A DNA stretch of 64,000 bases from contig NC_057863.1 of assembly GCF_019393635.1 (NCBI RefSeq), positions 646,202,660-646,266,659 on the forward strand. Reading direction: 5' to 3'. The translations under genes and the position numbers were made by a program. The notes below the pieces were generated by a model. The model saw only the letters and a program-made list of their open reading frames with translations. It was not told the origin of the DNA and ran no database searches. This document shows positions 44,632 to 55,372 of this stretch, in pieces. Source of the DNA: Dromiciops gliroides. Its lineage: Eukaryota; Chordata; Mammalia; Microbiotheria; Microbiotheriidae. The number at the start of each line of letters is the position of its first letter. Positions within the stretch are counted from its first letter, which is position 1.

Positions 44632-46106
44632 TGATGTGTCAAACTAAATGTGTGTGGTCACTTTACCTGTCTCTGGTATGGGGAAATCTAGCTAGGACTG
44701 ACTTATAAATCAGAAGCTTCAGCAACAGTTTAGGCACTAAGCATTTATTTAAGTAAATTAGAGGTTAGAAAGAGAGAACATGTGTCTCTGAAAGAATAGG
44801 AAAACTTATCTACCCTAAAGGAGAGATCAGAGTTCAACCTGGTCTGGTTCTTCTGCCACCACCACGAGGTTCTATCCACCAACTGACAGAACGAACAGCC
44901 TTACACACTGATTGGTTGAGGGTGGTCTCATGTTAATGTGAGGTACCTTCTGGATACTGAATTGACCTCAGAAAGGTCACCCCATGCTCTCCCATTGCCC
45001 TCTATTTTTTTTTATTCATTTGGATTTGCTTTCTTGTGTCTTGGTTTCTCATAAAGTCACTGGCTTCCATTTGTTCAATCCTCATTCTTAGGCAATTATT
45101 TTCATCAGAAAGCTTTTCCATTTGGCTTTTCAAGCTGTTGACTTTTTTCTCATGTCTTTCCTACATCACCCTCATTTCTCTTTCCATTTTTTCCTCTACC
45201 TCTCTAACTTTATCTTCAAAGTCCTTTTTGAGCACCTCTATGGCCTGAGACCAATTCATATTTTTCTTGGAAGCTTTAGATATAGGGGCCCTGATGTTGA
45301 CATCTTCCTCTGAGGGTGCCCCTTGGTCTTCCTTGTTACTGAAGGAACTTTCTATGGTCCTCACCTTTCTCTGCCGGCTCATTTTGCCTTTCTTTTACTA
45401 GACTTTTAGCTCCTTAAAGTGGGGCACTGTTTCCAGGCTGCAGTATCCCAAGCTTAAGAAGCCCCAGGTGGTATGATTTAAGGAGAATCAGGTTCTTCCC
45501 TCGCCCAGACTGTTTCCTGGTCCTTAGATGACCCCAGACCAACTTGCCAATCAACCAGCTTTGTGTGTTGTTGTTGTTAGCTGGGATGAGCCTGTGCCCC
45601 TCCCCCACCTGGGCCACTTCTACTCGAGCCTACCACCTGGTTCTCAGTAGGGGTATAAAATCCAAGTTCTGCCTTACCACCACCATAGACCCCTGTAGTC
45701 TCTCCCCTGCCCAGGGCTCAGCCCACTTACCAGACTGTGAGCTTAGTTCCAAACGACACTGGTGCTTCAGCTGATTCAGAGGCTCTGGGGGTCTCCTTCT
45801 CTGGTGAGGACTTCCTGAGACTGGATTTGTGTCAGGGTGACTGTGGGGTTGGGCCCGACTCCTGTATCAGCACAGCAGCTCCCTCCTTCTGACCTTCCAA
45901 GCTGTTCTTGGTTAGAAGATGATTTCAGCACATTCTTCTGTGAGTTTTGCTGCTCCGGGCATTTTCCTGTGACCTTATTTGTATGTTTTTTGGAGAGCAA
46001 TCGTGTCATGAGTTCAGGAGCTCACTGCCTTTCCTCAGCCATCTTGGCTCTGCCCTGGAAGACCCCATGCTCTCCCAACAGGCAGCCCCTGGTGATTATA
46101 TTCTCA
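44632..46106 (-). repeat. 3' LTR of the ERV, split by L1
   Basis: 44632-44994 and 46078-46106 together align to the other LTR. The L1 insertion at 44995-46061 duplicated 16 bp of LTR (accccatgctctccca). Confidence 0.9.
44995..46061 (-). mobile_element. L1 5' fragment (5' UTR + ORF1 N-terminus)
   Basis: Perfect 16-bp duplication accccatgctctccca (44979-44994 and 46062-46077). The minus strand begins with the L1 5' start (gggcagagccaagatggc) and continues to ORF1 at 45382. This encodes MSRQRKVRTIESSFSNKEDQ, followed by a charged heptad-like stretch consistent with the ORF1p coiled coil, with a stop near 45161. It ends at an A-run about 45003-45011. ORF2 and the 3' UTR are missing, the reverse of usual 5' truncation. 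Confidence 0.88.
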
Positions 46107-46423
46107 CACTGCCCCCTGTGCTTCATTAAGAAACAGTAGTTTCCTTAAATGAAGCAATCACTTTACAGATACTTATAACTAACAATGTAAAGGGAATGAA
46201 AAGAGAGAAAAGAAATTGAGTGACACATTAACAAAAACTAAAGGGGGCACTCCCCTTTAGTAGGTGGACATTACAGATAGTGTTTGCAATGGGAAAAGAA
46301 AAAGAGGAAAATGTCCATTTAGGGTGTTGGAAGTCTTTTCTCAGATGATTCTTGGGATGTCCTCTGGATATAGCTCTGGATCCTGGGCATGGTCTCAGGT
46401 GTGGTTGTAAAAAAAAAAATCTC

Positions 46424-46575
46424 GGGGGGCAGCTAGGTGGCGTAGTGGATAAAACACTGACCCTGGATTCAGGAGGACCTGAGTTCAAATTTGGCTTCAA
46501 ACACTTGACACACTTACTAGCTGTGTGACCCTGGGCAAATCACTTAACCCTCATTGCACAGCAAAAATAAAACAA
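46424..46575 (+). mobile_element. tRNA-like SINE
   Basis: Full length, ccctcattgcaca tail subtype. Confidence 0.93.
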
Positions 46576-46747
46576 AAGAAAAAAGTTTTTTAAGTCTCTC
46601 AGGTGTTTTAGATGCTGATGATCAGCTAGAAAGTCTCCTCAGCTGGAAAATTTCCTACAAAATTGATCTTAACACAACTTTAAATATCTTTGCCAATAAC
46701 CAAATCAAACAATGAGAGTTCTCAAAAACATGTCTAAGGAAATTAAG

Positions 46748-46907
46748 GGGGCAGCTAGGTGGTGCAGTGGATAGAGCACCGGCCCTGGAGTCAGGAGTAC
46801 CTGAGTTCAAATCTGGCCTCAGACACTTAACTCTTACCAGCTGTGTGACCCTGGGCAAGTCACTTAACCCCAATTGCCTCACTAAAAAAAAAAAAAAAAA
46901 AAAAAAA
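46748..46907 (+). mobile_element. tRNA-like SINE
   Basis: gaaattaag on both sides (46739-46747 and 46908-46916). The 'gagtcaggagtacc' subtype with a long pure A tail suggests a recent insertion. Confidence 0.95.
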
Positions 46908-47436
46908 GAAATTAAGAATCTTTTAGAGAAATAATAAAAACAGAAATTGAATTTTTAAAAACTTAATATTACTCTAAACCCCCCTGTGGGGAATAAATTG
47001 AGAAGACAATTGTGATATTAATTAAGAAAAGAATTTTTATATTTGTTCATCACTTTTTGCATCATTTGCCTAATTATCCTCATACCATTATGAGAAAGTA
47101 AAGAAAGTAATATAACTGGTAACAGATGCCAAGACCAAAGTCAACATTGTATCCATCATGACATCTGAGATAATTATGGGGTTACCATAAAGAACAGAGA
47201 AGGAAGAGAAATGATCATTGCAAACTTCATGGCTCTGCAGACAGACAATGCAGTATGTTGAGGGGAAACTGAGTCAGGCTTATGCAGATGCATAGGATTG
47301 AGATGTCCATGGCATATAGGAGGGGGAATTGAAGTCAGATGTAGAATGAGATAGCATAGCCTGGCCATCCAGTGCTACGTGGGGAGAAAATTAAGCCAAG
47401 AGAATCCAACTTCAATTCTTGTCAATAGCCATTCTC

Positions 47437-47741
47437 AGGGGGCAGCTAGGTGGCGCAGTGGATAGAGCACTGGCCCTGGATTCAGGAGGACCTGAGTTCA
47501 AATCCAACCTCAGGCACTTAACACTTACTAGCTGTGTGACCCTGGGCAAGTCACTTAACCCCAACTGCCTCATCAAAAAAAAAGGGGGGGGCAGCTAGAT
47601 GGTACAGTGGTTAAAAGCACTGGCCCTGGATTCAGGAGTACCTGAGTTCAAATCCGGCCTCAGACACTTGACACTTACTAGCTGTGTGACCCTGGGCAAG
47701 TCACTTAACCCCCATTGCCTGCAAAAAAAAAAAATTAAAAA
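47437..47741 (+). mobile_element. Head-to-tail SINE dimer
   Basis: Two full-length SINEs (47437-47586 and 47587-47741) are joined through an A/G run. The 13-bp duplication aatagccattctc occurs only at the outer ends (47424-47436 and 47742-47754). The halves differ in subtype (ccccaactgcctc against cccccattgcct tail). Confidence 0.93.
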
Positions 47742-48039
47742 AATAGCCATTCTCTCAGCCTTTCCCAAGGCAGTACAGTACCTAGACTAAGTGCATGTCT
47801 CCTCTTCTGTGACAGTTCAGTGCCTGCTCTTGTATGTATTCCTCTCATGGATGACTGACATCTTGGCTGCTCTGATCTGATAACTCAGAATAAAGGTAAT
47901 TAATGTCTCAAATGATAAATTCCCATAATCCAAGTCTCATATGGATTTAACAACTGAGGATAATGATGACAACAAAAAATGTGAATTTGCTTTGACTCCG
48001 AATATAAAATACAATATGCAATAATTTCAAATAATAACT

Positions 48040-48330
48040 TTTTAAAGCATTAGCAAAAATAATACTTCTAGAATTAATTTACACTTGCCATGGCAACCAA
48101 TTTACCAAGGAAATTCTTTATAGAATTTGATCAAATAATCAGTTGGAAAAACAAACAATTTAGAATATGGGAGAACAATACTTCTAGAATCAATATTGTA
48201 TTATGGAACCAAAACCATCTTGCATTGGTTCAAAAATAGAGAGATAGATGAATAGAACAAAATTCACATGAAAGAATAAGAGACAATGAAATTCAATAGC
48301 CTATATGTGCTGGTACTGGTTTTATGTGGG
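48040..48330 (+). mobile_element. L1 ORF2-like fragment
   Basis: A plus-strand broken reading (AKIILLELIYTCHGNQFTKE; MNRTKFT) resembles the distal part of L1 ORF2. It is inserted in the ERV interior. Confidence 0.5.
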
Positions 48331-48364
48331 AGCAATGGATCCAAGAGTCCTTCTCTCTGATTTT

Positions 48365-48508
48365 TTTTTTTAGCGGGGCAATGAGGGTTAAGTGACTTGC
48401 CCAGGGTCACACAGTTAGTAAGTGTCAAGTGTCTAAGGCCAGATTTGAACTCAGGTCCTCCTGAATCCAGGGCTGGTGCTCTATCTACTGTGCCACCTAG
48501 CAGCGCCC
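48365..48508 (-). mobile_element. tRNA-like SINE
   Basis: Perfect 16-bp duplication ccttctctctgatttt (48349-48364 and 48509-48524). Confidence 0.95.
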
Positions 48509-48628
48509 CCTTCTCTCTGATTTTGATGGCAATCAGAGTCATTAGCAATACCTAGAAAGGACCTTCCCAAGCTGGCTAAGTCCCACTAGTCAGCTGAAAA
48601 TTTTTGATATATACACTATCTCTTGGTC

Positions 48629-48994
48629 TCAAGGTAAAGTCTTCAGATTCCATCGTTCTTTCCTACGAGTGAGTTGATCAACTATAACAAGACAAAACTT
48701 ATAATGTCTAACCTTAGACTTTGTGATATAATCAATTTGTAGATGTTCAAAAGGTTTATATGCTAAAGGATGCCCTCCATAAGCTTTAGCCTGGAAGGCA
48801 TGTTGATTATAAGTCTGACAGGTGGGGCAAGAGGCACAAACCCTAGAGGCCACATTGGTAACTCCAGGGGCAATCCAAGCTCTTTTTACTAAGTCCACAA
48901 TTCCTTGTGTGCCAAAATGGCCTTTTCTGTGAATAGATAGGTATACCTGGTGGTAGAAACTCTGGGGGGAAAGTGGCTTTCCCTTTAAAGTCAC
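48629..48994 (-). pseudogene. ERV pol remnant: integrase N-terminus
   Basis: The open frame contains the zinc-binding HHCC motif of retroviral integrase (His22, His26, Cys56, Cys59 of the frame). The start of the catalytic core follows (FEHLQIDYI, with Asp88 at the first acidic position). The frame then ends, and the rest of the core is not readable. Nonfunctional. Confidence 0.85.
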
Positions 48995-49081
48995 CCAAAC
49001 CCCATTGACGTCTTTGAGAGGATCTATAACTGTTTTGATTCTGCCTCTCTACACCTCTCTGAGAGGGTCTATAACTATTTT

Positions 49082-49242
49082 GGGGTTTTGGGGTTTTTTT
49101 TTTGTTTTTGCAGGCAATGGGGTTAAGTGACTTGCCCAGGGTCACACAGCTAGTAAGTGTCAAGTGTCTGAGGCTGGATTGAACTCAGGTCCTCCCGAAT
49201 CCAGGGCCAGTGCTTTAACCACTGCACCATCTAGCTGCCCCT
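49082..49242 (-). mobile_element. tRNA-like SINE in ERV
   Basis: Perfect 19-bp duplication gagggtctataactatttt (49063-49081 and 49243-49261). Confidence 0.96.
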
Positions 49243-49519
49243 GAGGGTCTATAACTATTTTGATTAAGTTCCCTTTGCATAATCCTACAGTACCACATCA
49301 TGCGCCCCCATCTATTACAGTAATAGCAAAATGTAGGGGGTTGATAGCTATTCGGGGGTTGAAAGAGATTCTCAACTGCCTGACCTCACTGCCTCATGGT
49401 TTCCTGTAATGGAGCTAAAATACTCTGTCTGTTCCTTTCTTCCATCTCATTTCCTTCATAAATATATGTTGCTATTTCTTTAATTCTGTCAGTACTCAGG
49501 GCACATAGACACCTGCCTT

Positions 49520-49879
49520 TCAAAATATTCCATATTTCTGGCAAGACTGGTACACAAAATGGTTAGAGATAAAGTGTGCATCTCTAGAATTTAATGTATC
49601 CAATCTAGTATATTGTTTGACAATGTTATACAATCTATCATAGAATATATTAGGTCTTTCATTAGGTTCTGGAAGTGTATCTATAAATTTTTGCCAGTTA
49701 TCAGTCTTGCTAGCACAGGATTCCCTTGCTTCCTGCAACTTATCAAAATGCTCAGGGATATTCGGGTCCCAGTTAGGGTCTTCTAAAGGCCATTGAATAG
49801 TAACTTTTCCTGATGTTTCTAAGGAGTTTGCTGCAGAAAATATATGAGCTCTTTCCCCTGGGGATAATATTATTTCCAT
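49520..49879 (-). pseudogene. ERV gag remnant: capsid-like
   Basis: The frame resembles the capsid of gammaretrovirus-like gag: an LSPGERAHIF segment, WPLEDPNWDPN, and later PNERPNIFYDRLYNIVKQYT, which covers the major homology area. Upstream minus-strand frames to about 50690 may be matrix remnants but are not recognisable. Nonfunctional. Confidence 0.75.
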
Positions 49880-50824
49880 GAGAACAGTAACATCACCCCA
49901 AGTGGGCTGATATCCTCTGAAAGTTGCTCTAAACTGGCTGATAACTAAAGTGGGATCTTCATCAAATTTAGGAATATCTCATTTTCATGAACTCATATCT
50001 TTGGGCCCAAAAGGTGTGTATTGTCTGAATTTTACTATAGTACGCTTTTGGTCATGGGTGAAGATATCTTGAAGGGGAAGAATTTTGGGCTGTTCTGTTT
50101 CCTCTAAAGGTGAATTTTCTTCTTCTATGGTTGAAATAGAGGGAGAGGAGAAATAAGTTGGGCCATTTGGTGTTCTAGCCTAAGAAACAGGCTCAGGTTC
50201 AAACTCAGGATTGGATCCCCCTTCTCATGTATCCCCTTGTATCAGTTTCCTGCTTGCTTTGCTCCAGACTTTCCAATAAAGTAAATGTTTAGGTGGCCAG
50301 TAGTATAGGATTTTTTGCAAATGCCTCAATGTTTGAGGAATAAATGACCCATGTTCAGAACATTCTTCCTCTAATACGCTATGCCATATAAAACACAGTC
50401 TGATAAGCTTTCCCTTGGTCATGTTTGATTTCACTATAAGTTTTCCCTCATCCCAATCCGTTAGTAGCTTTCCTAATGGGGAGTCCTGGGGAATTTCACT
50501 GGTGTGCTATTCTAATCCTCTCCTTGACATTCAAAACTTCCTTACCATAACACAAATAAAAATAGGAAACAGAATATTCAAATTCAAATGGACCAAGTTT
50601 AAACATGATCTTAACCGCTACTTGTCTGATTAACCAGACTAAAGTACTTAGGAGGTTAAAGAGATGCATTTGAAAATTTAAAGGGACAGGCATATGGAAA
50701 TAGAAGAAAATTTTCTTTTCTTTCTTTTTCTTTTTTTTTTTTTTTGGTTGGAGAAAATTTCTTACCCAACATGAAGATCAGAAGATTGTAGGTTTGACTT
50801 ACACCTGCTGGCTCACCAAAACTG

Positions 50825-51227
50825 TGATGAGTAAAACTAAATGTGTGGTGGTAACTTTACCTGTCCCCAGTGTGGGGAAAGCTAGCTAGGATTTACTTAT
50901 AAATTAGAAGCTTCAGCAACAGTTTAGACATTAAGGATTTATAAAGTAAATTAGAGGTTAGCAAAGAGAGTACAAGTGTCCTCTGAAAGAATAGGAAAAC
51001 CTATCTACCCCAGAGGAGATTAGAGTTCAACCCGGCCTGGTTTCTTCTCCCACCACCATGAGGTTCCATCTACCAACTGACAAAATGAACAGCCTTACAC
51101 ACTGCTTCAAGCTGATTGGTTGAGGGTGGTCTCATGTTGATATGAGGTAACTTTTGGACACTGAATTGACCTCATAAAGGTCACCCCATGCTCTCCCAAC
51201 AGGAGGCCACTGGTAATAATAATCTCA
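50825..51227 (-). repeat. 5' LTR of the ERV
   Basis: A 403-bp LTR, uninterrupted. On the minus strand it is followed after a few bases by tggtgagccagcagg, the position of a primer-binding site, but I could not match a tRNA to it. Confidence 0.9.
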
Positions 51228-51269
51228 TGTTGTATATGTATGCATGTGTACACACATACACATATACAT

Positions 51270-52400
51270 CATCATTTGAGATTCACAACAATGCTGGAAA
51301 GGTTAGCATTAAAAATTAGAAGCTAATGACTCCATGAGACAATATAAACAATTTTAAAGTCAAAAGGCTAAAAAAAATGAGAAAAAATGTAAGATATTTC
51401 ATAGAAAGTACAAATAACCTGGAAAAAAAGATTGAGGGGAGAAATTTATGAATCATTGGATTACCTAAAAACAATGATAAAAAAAAGAGCTTAGAGATTA
51501 TTCTTCAAGAAATCATAAAGAAAATTGCTAAGATCCTTAGAACTAGGGGGCAAGGTAGAAATATAAAGAAGCCACTGGTTATCTCCTACTAGAAACTACA
51601 AAATAAAAACTCCCGGGAATATTATGGTCAAGACCAGAGCTCTCAAACCAAAGAAAAAAATGCTGTAAGGAGCCAGAAAGAAAGAAACCTCAAGTACCAG
51701 TGAGCCAAAGTCAGCATCATGAAGGATTCTCAGCCACCTGTCTAAAGAAGCAGAGAGTTTACATGATGATATTCAAGAAGGCAAAAGATGTGGGCTTACA
51801 ATAAAGAATAATTTGCCTGCCAAATTTTAGTATAATTCTAAGGGGCAAAAAATAGATCTTTAATGAAAATGAGGACTTCCAATCATTGCTCATAAACCAG
51901 AGATGAGGAGAAAATCTGATATACAAACACATGAGTTAAGAAAAGCATAAAAAATTAAACATGAGCAATCAATCATTATAAGTGACTAAACAAGGGTGAA
52001 CTGTTTACTTTCTTATATGGAGAGATAATACATGAATCTCCTCAGAACTCTGTCATAATTAGGGATCACAGAGGGAGTCTAATTTGACTGAGGAACCAGA
52101 GTAGTTAAAATGTTTTGATGACCTTAAAATAAGATTAGAAAGGGAGGAGAAATGAATGCACAGTGTGGTGGGAAGGTGAAGGGAGAAGAATGGTGAAAAT
52201 TATTTCACCTGATTATAGTGCTTAAGTAAAGAACCAAAAAGCAGGATGAGGACACTGGTTGGGAGTGGGCAAAAGTGAATGATGTTTGAACTTCTCATCT
52301 GAACTAGAGGAAAAATAGACACACATTCACATAAATACACACATAGTTGGGCACAGAAATACATTTCACGCAACAGGAAAGTAAAATAAGGGAATAAGAG
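51270..52400 (+). mobile_element. L1 ORF1/inter-ORF fragment, degenerate
   Basis: An A-rich plus-strand L1 coding remnant: 'gattcacaacaatgctggaa', then 'aaaattgctaagatccttag' and 'aaaaatgctgtaaggagcca'. Many stops. Confidence 0.6.
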
Positions 52401-52404
52401 ATTA

Positions 52405-52640
52405 AGTGATTGTTGTTAATCAGTCATTTCCAATTTTCTTGGCAAAGTTACTGGAATGTTTTGCTATTTCCTTCTCTAGCCCATTTTACAGATGAGGAAA
52501 CTGAAGCAAACAGGTTAAGTGACTTGCCCAGGGTCACACAGCTAGTAAGTGTCTTAGGCTGGATTTGAACTCAAGATGATGAGTCTTCCTTACTCCAGGT
52601 TTCGTGCTCTATACACCACGGTGTCACCTAGCTGCTTTCC
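52405..52640 (-). mobile_element. Marsupial SINE with RTE-like tail
   Basis: Reversed tail 'ttcttggcaaagttactgga' followed by the core 'cagatgaggaaactgaagca' and head. Confidence 0.85.
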
Positions 52641-53100
52641 TCCTAACAGATTAGGACCCTTCCATCTCCTGCAGTGCATATCCCTAAGCGAAGACAGCAA
52701 GGGACCAGGCTAGACAACTTCTATCTGCACAGCACAATGCAACTGCCACCACTTGCTGCCCCCTGATTTCCCTGCCCTGATGCATACCCTCCAATGCAAA
52801 AAGGAGAATCCTCCCTTTTACTTCCATCCTTCCATCTACTGCTGCACCTATCCATTGAGAGAAGAGGAAAGGTGATTAGAAGCAATGACTTCTGCTGTGT
52901 CAGTTTGATGTCTATCTCCTGCCTCTGTTTCCTGCCTAGCTCCAAAAGAGTAGTGAGACGAGAACTCCCAACTGACAGCATGCCTTGCATTCCATGCTTT
53001 GTTTTTCTCCAGCTGAATCTCCAGATTCCTATGGAAAGTGGAATAGTGCCTCCTACTCAATGATGACTGTTCTTGCACTCTGTCATACCGTATAGATCTG
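52641..53100. other. Unassigned stretch
   Basis: Nothing recognised. Short frames on both strands lack family similarity. Confidence 0.4.
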
Positions 53101-53544
53101 AGTGATCCTGAACCATTCTAGGTGATCATCCAAACCTCATTGCCCTTATTTCCAAACCCCTCAATCCTCTCATCCAAAAGTCCCAAATATGCCACTGTGC
53201 ACTCTGGAATCATTTTGCATAGGCAGCAAATATCCTTTCATTCTAAATATTTTCCTCTCTTACTCCTTCCATCTTCTAGCTCATACAGAAACCTGGGTTC
53301 TCCATGCCCCTCCCCCAATGACATAGTCTCCATGGCCACCCTTTCCAGTAATGGCTGCACCTTTACTCATTCCTCTCAGTTCACTAATGAGGATGGGAGA
53401 GTTAGAATATTCCTTACTCCCCACTCCTACATCCAAGGTCTCTCACTATCTCCGTAACTCAGAGACCTTTCCTCTTTAGAGGTACATGCTATGCATACCT
53501 ACCACCCAATTACAATCCTGATAGCTGCTGTCTATAAAACAATA

Positions 53545-53790
53545 ATGCAGTGGTCCAGTAGATAGAACATCAGACCTGGAGTCAGGAAGACTTATCTTTG
53601 TGAGTTCAAATCTGGCCCCAGACACTTCCCAGCTGTGTGACCTTGGGCAAGTCACTTAAACCTGTTTGCTTAAGTTTCCTTATCTATAAAATGAGCCAGA
53701 GAGGGAAATGGAAAAAACATTCCAGAATCTTTGCCAAGAAAATTCCACAAAGGGTCAGGAAGAGTTGGACATGACAAAAATGCCTCACCA
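53545..53790 (+). mobile_element. Marsupial SINE with RTE-like tail
   Basis: A head with 'catcagacctggagtcagga' and tail 'aaaattccacaaagggtcag' to 'gagttggacatgacaaaaat'. Confidence 0.85.
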
Positions 53791-53884
53791 AAAGAATTTC
53801 AGGTCACAACGCTTCCTTCCTCAATGAGTTTGGTATACAGATTGAATTTTTTCTCTACTCCTCAACTCCTGCCTTTAAGACACT

Positions 53885-54002
53885 GCAATATACATATACA
53901 TGCATGTATTGTGTATACACATGTGTATATATACATATATAGTTTATGTATATATACATATACCTGCATACATATATATATATATATATGTGTGTGTACA
54001 CA
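53885..54002. repeat. (TA/CA)n microsatellite
   Basis: Alternating TATACA and TATATA units. Both strands show purine-pyrimidine alternation. Confidence 0.97.
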
Positions 54003-54227
54003 TTCTCCCTCAAATACTTAAACACTTAGTTCCTCAATCTACTCATTTCCCATGACCTACCTCAATTCAACTATACCCAAAGATGGTCATTCTCTTGATC
54101 TTTTCTTCACTCACAAATGTACCATATCCATGGTCAAGAATTCTGAAATCTCTTATTGGACCATAATCCATTGGCTTTGCATGATTCTCTCTGCATTTCT
54201 CTTATATAATCCTACTCTTTTTTTTTT

Positions 54228-54366
54228 TTTTAGTGAGGCAATTGGGGTTAAGTGACTTGCCCAGGGTCACACAGCCAGCAAGTGTCAAGTGTCTGAGGCT
54301 GGATCTGAACCCAGGTACTCCTGACTCCAGGGCTGGTGCTCTATCCACTGCGCCACCTAGCTGCCC
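54228..54366 (-). mobile_element. tRNA-like SINE
   Basis: cctactctttttttttt on both sides. Confidence 0.93.
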
Positions 54367-54375
54367 CCTACTCTT

Positions 54376-54950
54376 TTTTTTTTAAATGGCATTTTATTTC
54401 CCCCCTAATTACATGTAAAGATAATTTTCAACATTCGTTTTTGTAAGATTTTGAGTTCCTAATTTTTCTCCCTCCCTTCCCTCCCCCTTCCAAAGCCAAA
54501 AAGCAATCTAATATAGGTTATACAATACAATCATGTTGAACATATTTCCACTTTAGTCATGTTGTGAGAGAAGAATCATAACACAAGGGGAAAACCACAA
54601 ATAAGAACAAACAAACAAAAACAAAAGTGAAGCTAGTATGCTTCTAGGTGGAGAGCATTTTCTATCATGAGTCTTTTGAAATGGTCTTGGGTCATTGTAT
54701 TGCTGAGAGGAGCTAAGTCTATCATAGTTGTTCTTTTTTTTTTTTTTTTTTTGGTGAGGCAATGGGAGTTAAGTGACTTGCCCAGGGTCACACAGCTAGT
54801 GAATGTCAAGTGTCTGAAGCTGGATTTGAACTCAGATCCTCCTGAATCCAGGGCCACTGCTTTATCCACTGTGCCACCAAGCTGCCCCCATCATAGTTGA
54901 TCATTATACAATGCTGCTGTTAATACCTACAATGTTCTCCTGTTAATGTT
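54376..54950 (-). mobile_element. L1 3' end with nested SINE
   Basis: A minus-strand L1 tail interrupted by the SINE at 54731-54888. Confidence 0.85.
54731..54888 (-). mobile_element. tRNA-like SINE
   Basis: atcatagttg flanks it (about 54720-54730 and 54889-54899). Confidence 0.94.
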
Positions 54951-55001
54951 ACTCTTTGTGCACACTGTGACCTCCTATCCTTCAGTCCCTCTGTTCTCTC
55001 C

Positions 55002-55372
55002 TGTAACGATTGGAATGACGCCACCTGTTGGAGAATTACTGTAGAAGAGCTCCACCCATGAAGTGAAGGTCTTTGAGGGCAAGAACATGCGTCTTTTCTT
55101 TGGCGTCAGGAAGTGACATTGGCTAGTGGGAGGAAGAAGGAAGAGACTGGCGCTCTGTCTCGCGCTTTTTCCTGAGGATGCTGGTGGAGAGGGGAGCTAG
55201 AAATGCATTCTCCCTTTAATAAATAGGAATCTAGGCCTTTCTCTCTCTCTTTACCAAATTCTTATTCTCCTTAATAAATGCTTAAAAGCCTAACTCTTGC
55301 TGAAGCTTATAATTTATTGGCGACCACTCATTTGATATTTTAAACAGAATAGCTAGAATTTTAGCCTTAACA
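55002..55372 (+). mobile_element. Solo LTR with 4-bp duplication
   Basis: Begins tgtaacgattgg and ends agccttaaca. It is flanked by ctcc on both sides (54998-55001 and 55373-55376), with L2 sequence outside. Two AATAAA signals lie at about 55219 and 55272. The 4-bp duplication is typical of the ERV1 class. Confidence 0.85.

Larger units (their letters stand above)
46107..47436. other. ERV interior, unassigned
   Basis: This lies between the 3' LTR and the integrase remnant, where env would be expected. No env-like frame could be read. SINEs at 46424 and 46748 interrupt it. Confidence 0.5.
44632..51227 (-). mobile_element. Endogenous retrovirus with two LTRs
   Basis: Two directly repeated LTRs (44632-46106, interrupted, and 50825-51227) begin tgatg on the plus strand and end tctca. 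The 5-bp sequence tgttg lies immediately outside both (44627-44631 and 51228-51232), as expected for one proviral insertion. Internal minus-strand remnants in order are a gag capsid-like segment (49520-49879) and an integrase segment (48629-48994). Protease, most of reverse transcriptase and a recognisable env are absent. Several SINEs, an L1 ORF2-like piece (about 48040-48330) and an L1 5' fragment are nested. The gag resembles the gammaretrovirus-like class. The element is defective. Confidence 0.88.
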
